Positions 54,568-64,000 of a stretch of 64,000 bases of DNA are shown one piece after another. Position numbers and translations under genes: made by a program. The stretch comes from Isoetes taiwanensis. Lineage: Eukaryota > Streptophyta > Lycopodiopsida > Isoetales > Isoetaceae. The stretch is from contig JAJEKV010000829.1 of NCBI GenBank assembly GCA_021234155.1, forward strand, positions 19,553 to 83,552, read 5' to 3'. The notes under the pieces are model-generated. The model saw nothing but the letters and a program-made list of their open reading frames with translations. It was not told the DNA's origin and made no database searches. Position 1 is the first letter of the stretch. Every line of letters begins with the position of its first letter.

Positions 54568-57500
54568 TGTGAATTAGGCACCTGCAAAGAAAAACCACGA
54601 AAAACCAAATCTGGAAGAAGGCAATGCCGGACAAAACCCCAGCAACAAGCTAGATGCCAGACCCTAGCAATAAACCAACCCATCTTCAGTTCTGCATGCC
54701 CTTTTCGAGAGACCTGGATGACAACCAGCAAAGAAAAAGCAAGGCAACCGAAGCATAGCCAAGAAGTTTAAGGGCAGAGTGCCATAGCTGATGATTCACA
54801 CTGTGTCAAAAAATATTAAATGAGGAAGAAAATATTTCGGAAGAGGTATAGGTGAATCATAGAATACTTAAAGTGCTCAATCACATGAGAATTTAATGCA
54901 GTACCTGCAAGATCCATGCATGCAAGCAAAAATTTCATAGCCAAAGCGAGCAAGAATCATTCCTAAAACTTACAGATCCACAAATTTGTGCATGCAAGAG
55001 AAGCAAAAGAATGAAACCTGAACTAATATTCCAACGCTTGGCCGATGATGGGACTGGGGAGGGAAAAAATACAAACTTTAGAGCAAGTGTATCCTCTCAT
55101 AGAGAACTATGCATCAAAACTTAAAATTGTTATGGCGGAATGGAAGGTGAAAAGGAAAACTCCTCCAAAAGACTGTATCAAAGGCAAAGAGGAGGTAGAT
55201 CGAATGCCAAGAACCGGGATAAAAGGCGAGGCCGGATCGGGATAAGGATGAACATGATCATGATGACGAGTCTTTGGGAGGGAAGCAATGGGAATGAAAG
55301 AAGTCTTTGTAGCGTGAGAAGCCCGATAGCTGGTCTCGAATGTGGAGTGCGCTTATATAATGGCTCGTCCCTGCCCAGAATGGCGATCGGAGGGCTCGGA
55401 TCGATGCGATTACCTGGATACAATGCTTTAATTACTTGGATCTATTACTTGGATACAATTACTTGGATCTATTACTTCAAGATAAGACAAATGGTTCTTT
55501 GATCTCGACGGATTACATTCCTGCATAATATATGAATGGGAAAATGTCGAAGGCATGGAGCAATTCAAACTGGGCATTTGATCACATATCTTTCTTATAT
55601 CTGGCTAGCTTCACTTGGATTCCTTCTTTATGTGTACCTAATCCACCATCCCAATTTTCTTTGATGCATGTGCCAAGAAACCATGATATAGAAGATGCCG
55701 CAAGCAAAAGGGATGTGTTTGATACATATAATCTCTTTTCATCATTTTGTTTCTTCCAATACCATCAAGTTTTACCATGTGAATCGTCTATCAGCCCTAG
55801 AAATCATTATGAGACAGCGAAAGCTCCTAATACAAAAGAGATTACATAGATAAAGATCACCATAGCCGCAAACTATTAAGATTGCCATATATAGCCGAAG
55901 CTCTGTTTTGTTGAAGCTTTGCCTATTCCATTTGAGCAGTTGAGCAGGGCAAGTCATGGATACAAATGCTATTGTTCCAAAGCTTTACAAAGCATTGATC
56001 GCTGACAACTAGAACATAGCAACATCATATCTTGATAGGTAATAATTCTGATTCATGCAACTTCCCTCTAAATTGACCATTTAAATGTCATGATATAAAG
56101 TTTACTGGAAAAAAAAAAGTAGATCATTGGAGAGCATTACAATTTATTTTACAACTTCAAAGATGGCAATGTAGCTAGAACGTATACCATCATCCAACTT
56201 CTTCACTGCAGATCCCCCAAAGAACAACATGGTAAGATGGATTATGAAAGAAATGATAGTATATTGACATTAAACCCAGTCTGCTCTCCCTTTTCGAGAA
56301 GGCAAAATGCCATAGCATATAGATGTGACTAAAATACCCATTGTGAGCCTTGACATTCATTTGATCATATACACTTGATGCACCTGAGTTTCTTTCTATG
56401 TTGCCTAATGTCATAGGCATGCATATCGACCGTAAGGAATTCATTCCACAAAATCGAATTGTAGAAGATGAGAATCATGGATTCAAAAATACAACCTGAA
56501 GACAAAAGCAGAGACGGTAAGATAACCTAACGACTGGTACTTGAAGTCGTGATTACTGCTATCTGAGCCAAGAATGTTGTTTTAAAGCATGCATGTAAAT
56601 GACAAAGCACGTCCAGCAAATCTTACCAGAGCAAACATATGAGAAGAATGGTATAGAAAAACTGCTTTCCCAAATGTAGGAGAAACAAATTTTCTGCGGC
56701 CTTCTCCACAGTGAAGCAACCTAGGATGTTCAACACATTGGATCGGTCTCTGCCATAGCAAAGCAAGCAGTTATATGACCTAGGATTTTCAACACATTGG
56801 ATCGAATTTCTAGCATATGTCACTTCTACGAAATAAATACTATAAAATGTTAAGAAATTCATGCCATTGGTCATGCTTTAGAAAATTATAATATATGGAC
56901 ACTTGTCATCATATGGTCGCCATGTAGTATGTCGGTGGAAACAACTAAAATAAAAGAGTTGGATATCGAAATAAAGGATGGGCGAAATTAGCCAAGACAG
57001 AAGCGGACGTGCAGAAGCAGACGCTAGCAACAAAAGACTTCTACATTATTCAAGTCGTGCTCAACAAATTACTGAATTTAGCTGCAACATCTCATGCTCA
57101 AGAATGAAAATCTTGTATTATTCGCAGAAGCTATAACAAGCAAATGTAAGAATCAAAAGTGTAAGTTGTTTCAGCACTTTCAAGTTAATGTGCTGCCCTT
57201 GTGATGGAGAAATTCTAGACATGATATTTGATTTGGTAAATACGTATATTGATTTGATTTTAAGTTTTGGGTGGAACTAGCCATGGATAATTGCTCTTTG
57301 TGCATCCAATATTATTGGCCTTCAAAAACATGCTTTACTATAGCAAAGGAAGCTAACTTCATTAAAACGGTGGATGATAACTGATCAATAATTTACTTGC
57401 TATTATTAGCAACAAATTCAAAGGGGCTAGAAATAGAGATATGTTTGGATCCATTTATAATAGCCAACCACTTGTAAAAGCCTACGCATAGATCCATCAA

Positions 57501-57611
57501 GTCCATGTTTGTTTAATGTTGATGATTCCCAAAGTCCATTATTTCAAAGTAGTAGTTCTTTGCTAGGGTGCCATGTAGTTCTACATGCAACGACGATGCT
57601 GATTTTTCGTG
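54568..57611. other. Mostly unassigned, with one gag-like fragment
   Basis: The plus-strand frame 55045-55245 reads LGREKIQTLEQVYPLIENYA then SKLKIVMAEWKVKRKTPPKD, resembling the middle of a copia-type gag, but nothing around it confirms an element. Short repeats include ATTACTTGGAT (55430-55475, four times) and CCTAGGAT-TTCAACACATTGGATCG (about 56720 and 56780). The other frames (55532-55849, 56444-56190, 56874-56623) are not recognised. Confidence 0.35.
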
Positions 57612-58175
57612 CTCCTGCTTGTAATTATTTACTAGTTTATTATAGCTTGTAATGCTCAGAATCTGTCAAAACGAACTCTACATGTAACTTTGGAACAACC
57701 CATGAGCTCAAGCTTGTGAAGTTGGGAGAAATTTGCAAGACATCCTAGCCCTTCATTTGTCATTCCCCGGAGCATGCATTGAATTTTGAAAGTGTTAATG
57801 AGCAATGTTCGCTAAATAACCGGCAAAGGGGTTGACATCACATTCATGCTATAGGGGTCTCAGATGGAAGGCCGCAGGCACCATAGCTACTAGTAGCATG
57901 TTGCAAACAAAGTCTTCTATACTTTTGAAATACAAGGAAGCGGATACAACTTATTTGCAACTTGCAGTGGAAGCAATGCAAATCATAAGTCTGCTTTGGT
58001 CTAAGAGACCAAAAGTCCCTAGAAAGATAAAGGGGACAGAGGGATTTGCAGAAATCTCAAGTAGCTTTTAACAGTCTTGTGTTTAATCCATGTGGCTCAG
58101 TGTAAGATGGAAGCGTGCCTGGAACAACCTCGTTTTTACAAAAGCCATGTATTCTCTCTATTGTAAAGATGAATG
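57612..58175. repeat. Dispersed direct duplication, copy 1
   Basis: It matches 58567-59028 in order, including TTATAGCTTGTAATGCTCAG, ATGAGCTCAAGCTTGTGAAG, TAGCCCTTCATTTGTCATTC, AGTCCCTAGAAAGATAA and AAGCCATGTATTCTCTC. Copy 1 has an extra stretch with CAACTTATTTGCAACTTG. It is non-coding or an unrecognised element. Confidence 0.85.
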
Positions 58176-58566
58176 ATTTATCTGCACTTGTGTTTGAAGA
58201 TTTTTTGTGTTCTTAGAGGGAGGAAAAGAATCGCATTAATAAACTTGACGCATGACTCTCGCTGGGTAACGGTGTGTGCTATTGAACAAAATGCATGCTA
58301 GCAAGGTGGCTTCAATCAATACTATGGAAAATCTCTCAGAATTATTGTTGAGTTCAATTGTTGATATGGACAACAATAGTGAATGCCATGCGTTGATGAG
58401 AAATATCTTTATCCAGTTTTGATAAGATAAAGCTAGAGTTTTTAAAAAGCCGGCAGAAAGTCATCGGTTTAAGAACATGGGGGCAAGAACTTTATAGCTA
58501 TGGACATGGGTCACCAGTAAGCAAATATAAAAGCTCTGAAACGTTTGATGATAAGGAAGTATTTGC
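58176..58566. other. Spacer between the two duplicate copies
   Basis: No gene or repeat is recognised in these 391 bp. Confidence 0.4.
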
Positions 58567-59028
58567 GTGTCTGCTTGTAAAGCTTATAATAGTTTACTAG
58601 TTTGTTATAGCTTGTAATGCTCAGAATCTGTCAACATGAACTCTACAGGTAACTTCGAAACAATCCATGAGCTCAAGCTTGTGAAGTTAAGCACAGGAAT
58701 TTGCAAGACATACTAGCCCTTCATTTGTCATTCCGCGGCAAAAGCATGCATTCAGATACTCGAGTGTTAATGATCAATGTTGCACAAGAGCAAGAAGTGT
58801 GTTGTCACCAGTCTGCAAAGAGGTTGAGATCACATTCATACTATCAATTGCCCTATCTGCAGAAGTTGACTGCACATGTTGCAAGCAAAGTCTGCTATAC
58901 TTTTGGAATACAAGGAAGCGGAGATTATAAGCCTGCTCCGATCTAAGAGACTAAAAGTCCCTAGAAAGATAAGGGGGGGCATCATTTTCACAAAAAGCCA
59001 TGTATTCTCTCAGTTGTAAATATTAATC
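58567..59028. repeat. Dispersed direct duplication, copy 2
   Basis: Second copy, about 955 bp downstream of copy 1 and in the same orientation. It is shorter, lacking part of the middle. Its right edge coincides with the start of the Copia-2 LTR, so the LTR may have inserted into or next to this repeat. Confidence 0.85.
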
Positions 59029-59029
59029 T

Positions 59030-59266
59030 TAAGTAAAACAAAACACTGAAGCAACGGAACACAACTGCATGATACATTAACAAAGCGTAAACGAATACAT
59101 CATATAGGGATCCTGGATCATTGGAGCACCGCGACGGATCACCATTCTCCATTCTGGAATCGAGAGCGAACTCATCGATTTTCGCCCTAAACGGGGCTTT
59201 CTAATTTTGTTTTACAACATGGTTTATTTTGTCACAACAATTGTCATGACAAATGTCCCATTTCCA
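59030..59266 (-). repeat. 3' LTR of Copia-2
   Basis: It matches 63782-64000. The right end (TTTCCA) adjoins a C-run that is a purine tract on the minus strand. The left boundary is set by where similarity to the other LTR begins, so it is approximate. Confidence 0.8.
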
Positions 59267-59268
59267 AT

Positions 59269-59281
59269 ACTCCCCCCCTCA
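59269..59281 (-). other. Polypurine tract of Copia-2
   Basis: The minus strand reads GAGGGGGGGAGT next to the 3' LTR. Confidence 0.8.
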
Positions 59282-59473
59282 AAATAAACTCGTGCAGAAT
59301 TTGCCCGGATCAAAACATAATTGAATACTTCCAAACCGCAACATGTTAATCTAGAAGAGAAATTGAGATGAAAACAAGACAATGATGCAATCAATAGGGT
59401 CTCCTCTGGCTGTACTTGCTCTATCTCTGTGAAAGTCTTCAAACACCATCATGCCTAATTCAATCGATGCATT

Positions 59474-59860
59474 CTAGAAATCTCTTCTTACCCAACGGCT
59501 TTGTAAAGACATCAGCAGATCATGTGATTTGTCCGCCAAATGTTGCACCCACAATTTCTCCCATGGCAATCTTTTTTCTCTTGTAAAATGGAATTGAACT
59601 TCAATGTGTTTAGCTTTGGAGAAATTTGTTGATTTTTGGCAAGTGACAACGCTTTGACCTTTGTTGTCATTGAAGATAACCTGTACTTTTGGCTTGAGTA
59701 AGTATATTTCATCAAGAAGTCTTCCGAGCCAAATGCATTCTTTAGCTGCACTTACCGAAAAGTGCCATATATTCGGCTTCCAGGTAGAGGCAACTGTTGC
59801 CTTTTTGTTTTTACCGCACCATGAGATCACTCCCCCTTGGCAGAGGAAACAAAAGCCCAT
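59474..59860 (-). pseudogene. Copia-2 RNase H domain
   Basis: The 128-codon minus-strand frame has GGVISWCGKNKKATVAST, AAKECIWLGRLLDEIYLLKP, VQVIFNDNKGQSVVTCQKS and AKHIEVQFHFTREK, the ordered copia RNase H blocks with the central Asp (FNDN). The STEAEY-type block reads STWKPNIW, so its Glu is lost. The C-terminal ADxxTK block is altered (ADKSHDLLMS). Confidence 0.85.
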
Positions 59861-59946
59861 GATGGATTTTGCGTGCTATGGTGTGTCTCCCCGTGATAAT
59901 CGTCACAAAAAGCCTCAAGGTGAGCTTTGGAGGTGGGAAGTTTTTC

Positions 59947-60905
59947 TCAGAAGCAAATGCCAAGGTTGCAAGTAGTATGCAAATATCGGAGAGGGCGTTT
60001 GAGTGCGATCCAATGCTCGAGGTTGAGGGTTTTCAAGGAATTGGTCGAGAGTGATGGTGGCTTTGGGAGATGTCGGGTCGGGTGCAAACCATAAAATGCA
60101 TGAGAGAGCCTACAATGTCTCGGTATGACAGCCTCAAAGGTCGGATGGATCATGAGGTTTAGAGGACGAGAGGAGTTGTATGAGCGGGGCGGGGGTGGAG
60201 ACTTCTTTGTCAGGTGCGTGATCACATGTGGTGAGGAGGTTTTGAATGGTTTTGTGTTGATGGATAGTAATGGTGTGCAATTGAGAATCAACGCAGCACT
60301 TGGATGCCAAGGAAATAGTGCGATGGGCCAAGGTGGGTCATATGGAAACGTTATCAAAAGCGGCTTTGGTATCTTTGCATGAGTTTGGAACACACGCCAA
60401 GGATCGATCGCCTACATATAAAACAATGATGATGAGAAAATCAAGGGTACCTCTTTGTGTAAACATTCCAATCACCTGGCTCCTCGCGTGGAAGCCGATT
60501 TGGGTGAAGAAATCATGAATAGTATGGTACCATTGGCGGGATGATCGTTTGAGGCCATATATGGCTCTTCTTAGGGCGGTAGACTTTACACTTTTGGAGG
60601 AATGAAGCTCGGGGCCTGTGATGTACACTTCCTTGTCGATGGTCCATGAAGGGAATGTTGTTTTGGCGTCCATCTGGCCACCAAGTCAAGTCCCTTTTCT
60701 GGCCGCAAGTGCCAAAACCGTTTCGGACGGATGTTAACCTTTGCCACGGGGCAAAAGTTTCATTGTAATCAACACCGGGCACTTGGGAATATCCTTTGGC
60801 CACAAGTCCGCCTTGAACTTGTTGACCGTTGTGTTCATTATATTTCACTTTGTATACCCATTTACCGTTATGACTTTTTACGCCTTTGGGTAGATCAGGT
60901 GACAT
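59947..60905 (-). pseudogene. Copia-2 reverse transcriptase domain
   Basis: 60905-60513 reads LPKGVKSHNGKWVYKVKYNE and GGLVAKGYSQVPGVDYNETF, the N-terminal RT blocks. 60673-60338 reads MDAKTTFPSWTIDKEVYITG, AIYGLKRSSRQWYH and VLYVGDRS. 60393-59947 ends with HWIALKRPLRYLHTTCNLGI, the block just before RNase H. The catalytic YVDD box is YVGD (60407-60418): the first Asp is Gly, which alone would abolish polymerase activity. Frames change several times. Confidence 0.88.
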
Positions 60906-61350
60906 CCCAAGTGTGATTATCTAAGAGAGATTGGAATTCTTCTGCCATTCTGCGATTCAATGCTCTGTTTGGGTTTGCATGGCCATGGCGTAATTGGTTG
61001 GTCGTGCTGAATGATAGAAGTATGGAATGCAAAGAAACCGGATGTCTTACCTCGTTTGGAATTGGATATTCTTGCATTACGCTTTGTAGTCCTTTTGACT
61101 CGCCGGACCGTGGGGGGAGAGGCCATGGTGGGTAAATTCGCCGACTTCGGATCACTTTCCGGGCTCGGGCGGGATGTCTATTTTGCGGCATCGCAGCCTT
61201 ACGCGGACAGTTGCCCTATCATCGACTTCAAGATCGAGTCGAGAATCGCAAGGAGAATCGGCGTCATTGTCAATGCTCATGTCAAAAGGTTGAGGCCTTC
61301 GCCTTGCCCAAAATCAAATGGGTCTCATCAAAGCGTCGCATTCAGCGAAC
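60906..61350 (-). pseudogene. Copia-2 integrase-RT linker
   Basis: The minus-strand frame 61191-60895 ends with NPNRALNRRMAEEFQSLLDN and HTWDVT, the segment just upstream of copia RT that usually reads ALxxxxWxxAMxxE..AL..N.TW. Upstream it is Arg/Pro-rich and divergent. Confidence 0.7.
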
Positions 61351-62370
61351 AATGATCCGTTTTGATTGTGGAATGTAAAGCACCGTATCCTTTCATATTA
61401 TCAGCATATCCTACAAACATACAAGGTATGGCTTTATTAGACAACTTGTCCTTCGTCATGTGAGCGTAAGCATTGCACCCAAAGACTTTCACGTCATCAA
61501 TGGATGGTTTCTACCGGCTCAAACTTCTTAAGGTGAACCTTTTTAGGTAGTGCGCCTTTTAGTGGGCACTCTATTGAGCAGATAACAAGGCATTAACGGG
61601 CTTCACCCCCAAAAGGATGGGTCAATGTCATTGCCAAACATGAGGGGCAAAGATTCCAAGAGAGTTTCCGTTCTTTTCCTTTCAACTCGCCATTTTCTTT
61701 GATGTTCCCCCCTGATTGGTGTGCATGACCTAATCCCATGTTCTTTGAGAAATGAATCCATCTTCTTGTTGAGGAATTCTCCCCTTGATGCGATGCTTGG
61801 GATCTCTTTGACCTTAAGGTCAATTTGGTTTTCCACAAAAGTCTTCCAATGGACAAAATTTGAGAACACCGACTTATGTTTGAAAAGTACACCCACATTT
61901 TAATTTGAAATCGTCAATGATCAAGAGAAAGTACCTTTGATCCCGCCAATGGAAGTTATTTTGGCTCACCTGCCGGCCCATCGCCCATGTACAAGCTCGA
62001 GAACATTTGGCTTTCGGTGGCCCGTCCTTTTGGAAACTTCTTTTCGGTGCATCTTCCTAATAGGCAGACCCTCACATAATTTTTGAGGTGCTCGTATGTG
62101 TGGCAATCCATTCAAAGAACTTCGGTCGTCGAGACATTTCCTTTCGCCAGTAGGAAAGTTAGATGCCCTAGACGCTCATGCCAAAGTTGGCTTTTTGTTC
62201 ATTTGTGGATGCATTCAATGATTTACCTTAGACCAGCCAAGTCTATACAAATCTCCATCCCTGTCTCCCATGCCAAGAAGGTTTTGTTCCCCGCCTTATT
62301 AGTGCATTTGCCATGACCAAATCACTATCATCCCTCGCATCATCAAGCTTGGAGATTGATATGTGTTTGC
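61351..62370 (-). pseudogene. Copia-2 integrase and pre-integrase remnants
   Basis: The minus-strand frame 61896-61603 reads FKHKSVFSNFVHWKTFVENQ, MDSFLKEHGIRSCTPIRGEH and RKRTETLLESLPLMF, covering the catalytic core after the second Asp and the Glu-bearing helix. The Glu position sits in a frame-disturbed stretch (QRKWRVERKR). 62372-62000 contains eroded pre-integrase sequence in changing frames. It would insert cDNA. It is broken here. Confidence 0.75.
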
Positions 62371-62371
62371 T

Positions 62372-62665
62372 TCAAGTTCTCGGCACATGAAGTGCGCGGA
62401 TGCAATTTAAGTCTCCCGCTGGCGTTGTAGGGCAAATGGTGCCTCCTCCCGCAATGTCTAATTTCCCCTTGCCAATCTTGACTTGTCGATTGCCTACTTC
62501 ATGATATTCTCGAAAATAGACTTGTTGGGTGTCATGTGATCCGTCGCCCTCGAATCTAAATACCATATCCCTTGGGATATCTTTTGCAATGAAGCATTTT
62601 GTCCGGTCCGCACGGTTCATGCCCAAAGATATCCGGTTGCAAGTGTTTTTCAACCAATCAATCAC
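62372..62665 (-). pseudogene. Copia-2 aspartic protease with altered active site
   Basis: In one minus-strand frame (62565-62533) the sequence reads WYLDSRATDHMT: the DSG active-site triad has Arg for Gly. A neighbouring frame (62665-62372) covers the rest of the domain. Copia proteases use this Asp to cut the polyprotein, and the Gly-to-Arg change would be expected to inactivate it. Confidence 0.8.
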
Positions 62666-62950
62666 AACAAGGGATGAGAGGTAGCATTCTCATTACTCCA
62701 TGCTTGCGGATCCCCAAAGTAAAGTGTGAGGAAGCAAACCGTTCTTAGAAGATCTGCTATGTCATTTGTTACTTGATTTTCATGTCTATCCTTGATGCAT
62801 ACAAACGCCTCGGCCCACGGATACAAAAAGACTTACTACTATCAGATTCATCATCGTCGGAATTTTGAGAAGAGGTCGGATGACTTATCCGGGAGGCTTT
62901 ATGTGCATCGCGACTCCTTTCCTTCTTTCACATTTGCCATCTCCCTCGGT

Positions 62951-63700
62951 TCATGCCTTTTCTCTTTCTTTTGTCGCTCGGGACAATCCCCTTGCCAAAT
63001 CATCTGTTTTGTTGCAATTAAAGCATTTTCCTTGTTTCCTCCTTATGAGAGGCGAATGCAATGCCTCTTTGGTGGAACTTCTTACGCTCGTCTTTTGATT
63101 CCTTTCTTGAGCAAAACTGTTGGCATGCCCACCCAATTCCACCTTTTCATTGCTCTCCTATGATGTTCTTTACATTATTGTATGAGTTTGCGGGACAAGA
63201 GCGGTCTAGACCCACGGATGTATCACATCATCAATTCCTTTGTTCATCCCTTTGTGGTTGTTTGGATGCTTTGGGATGATTCAATGTACTTTCGACTACA
63301 CTCATTCCTTCTTTGAGCTTTGTATTGAAAACCACGACGCCTACAATTTTGCACGACCAGTAAAATGTTTATGCCAGATGCCCTTTTCAATTCATCCCAA
63401 GTTTCTTGGCGATGATGCTTCGGCTTATCCGAGGCAATGGGGTGTCGCCCAAATACCTGGCGATCCCTGCTCTTGGCTGTCAGTCTTTTGGATCCATCTT
63501 GCCATTGCTTGCCTTTTTCTACCCCATTTGATCGACCTCCAATTTTGCGCCCTTCTACCTCTCACAATGCTGCCGTTGAGCTATCGGGGTCCTCTCATCG
63601 CCAGCGGTTTGGGTTCGCCGCCATTCACGACCCCCTACAACCCTTTCTCCACATAGCTTTGGTCTGGAAACCCCGAAACCAATGGTAAAGTATTCTCATG
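62951..63700 (-). pseudogene. Copia-2 gag with frame-broken CCHC knuckle
   Basis: The minus-strand frame 63142-62951 reads KQGKCFNCNKTDDLARG, the first part of a C-x2-C-x4-H-x4-C nucleocapsid knuckle with Asp in the His position. The final Cys (DCPERQKK) is found in the next frame, so an indel splits the motif. Sequence upstream to about 63700 is the expected gag body but has no clear frame. Large plus-strand ORFs here (63240-63656, 62792-63163) are antisense shadows. Confidence 0.78.
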
Positions 63701-63781
63701 ATTGATTTTCGATCTTCATCTTGATCGATGTGGTAGTCAGTTGTTTCGTGTTCGATTATTCGGATAATTATAATAATTCCG

Positions 63782-64000
63782 GTAAAACAAAACCCGAAAC
63801 AACGGAACACAACCGCATGATACATTAACGCCCGAAACTAATACATCATATAGGGATCCCGGATCATTGAGCACCACATACCCGGATCACCATTCTCCAT
63901 TCCCGAATGGGAACTTAACTCCATCGATTTCGCCCCCCTAAACGGGGCTTTCTAATTTTCGGGTTTACAACATGGTTTATTTTGTCACAACAATTGTCAT
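63782..64000 (-). repeat. 5' LTR of Copia-2, truncated by the window edge
   Basis: It aligns with 59030-59249 and stops at the window end in the word CAATTGTCAT, about 17 bp short of the LTR end seen at 59266. No TSD can be checked. Confidence 0.85.

Larger units (their letters stand above)
59030..64000 (-). mobile_element. Ty1/copia retrotransposon Copia-2, cut by the window edge
   Basis: Related direct repeats at 59030-59266 and about 63782-64000 are the 3' and 5' LTRs. Between them on the minus strand run gag with CCHC, protease, integrase, RT and RNase H, the copia order. A purine tract adjoins the 3' LTR. Stops and frameshifts interrupt every domain. Shared LTR words include TACATCATATAGGGATCC, TAAACGGGGCTTTCTAATTT and CAACATGGTTTATTTTGTCA. 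The PBS is unclear. Protein similarity to Copia-1 is limited, so it is a different copia lineage. Confidence 0.9.

Noticed and set aside
55045-55245. Autonomous copia element around a gag-like fragment
   Set aside because: No CCHC, integrase, RT or LTR was found nearby in the expected order.
63240-63656. 138-codon plus-strand ORF
   Set aside because: It is antisense to the Copia-2 gag region, and no feature suggests a gene on that strand.
1-64000. Dozens of 60-120 codon ORFs on both strands
   Set aside because: Most overlap an element on the opposite strand or lie in LTRs, and lack any domain, splice or promoter support. Only those with recognisable motifs were annotated.

Overview
This 64 kb window looks like an intergenic, repeat-filled stretch of a large plant nuclear genome. 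I find no intact gene, rRNA, tRNA or CRISPR array. Nearly everything recognisable is a decayed transposable element: a Ty3/gypsy element, two Ty1/copia elements, long-LTR elements whose coding capacity I cannot recognise, a TRIM, at least two LINE copies plus a LINE tail, tRNA-derived SINEs, a Helitron and a foldback element. Plant origin is supported by PBS sequences resembling the complement of initiator-methionine tRNA, by the TRIM, by the Helitron termini and by chromovirus-like 3' ends. The LINE C-terminal domain resembles those I associate with non-flowering land plants (lycophytes, ferns, bryophytes), but that placement is only an inference.

Layout. 1-5413: minus-strand Ty3/gypsy remains (3' LTR, integrase, RNase H, RT, protease, CCHC, gag). 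5414-7690: AT-rich spacer with a short tandem repeat. 7690-9221 and 19469-20760: one plus-strand LINE, split by a 10.2 kb minus-strand LTR element at 9222-19468 that has matching LTRs, PBS and PPT but no recognisable gag-pol. 21210-23150: the 3' LTR and 3' end of a related element, abutted by the 3' part of a minus-strand LINE (23145-23860). 25386-25835: a 450-bp TRIM with a near-perfect target-site duplication. 27934-33681: a structurally complete copia element with a perfect 5-bp TSD (TAAGC) and an eroded pol gene. 33682-40871: mostly unassigned, with possible fragments of host-type exons. 40872-44870: a 4.0 kb Helitron carrying intron-containing gene fragments. 44871-54100: unassigned repeat-rich DNA, including a LINE tail. 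54103-54567: a foldback/MITE-like element. 57612-59028: a dispersed direct duplication. 59030-64000: a second copia element whose 5' LTR runs off the right edge.

The parts do not form a working gene network. Each autonomous element once encoded its own gag-pol or EN-RT machinery, and all of these are now broken by frameshifts and stops. The short elements (TRIM, SINEs, foldback, the Helitron without Rep/helicase) would have depended on enzymes supplied from elsewhere. Some apparent breaks may be sequence error: the two LTRs of copia-1 are almost identical over most of their length but differ in tight clusters, a pattern that may reflect local consensus errors rather than age.
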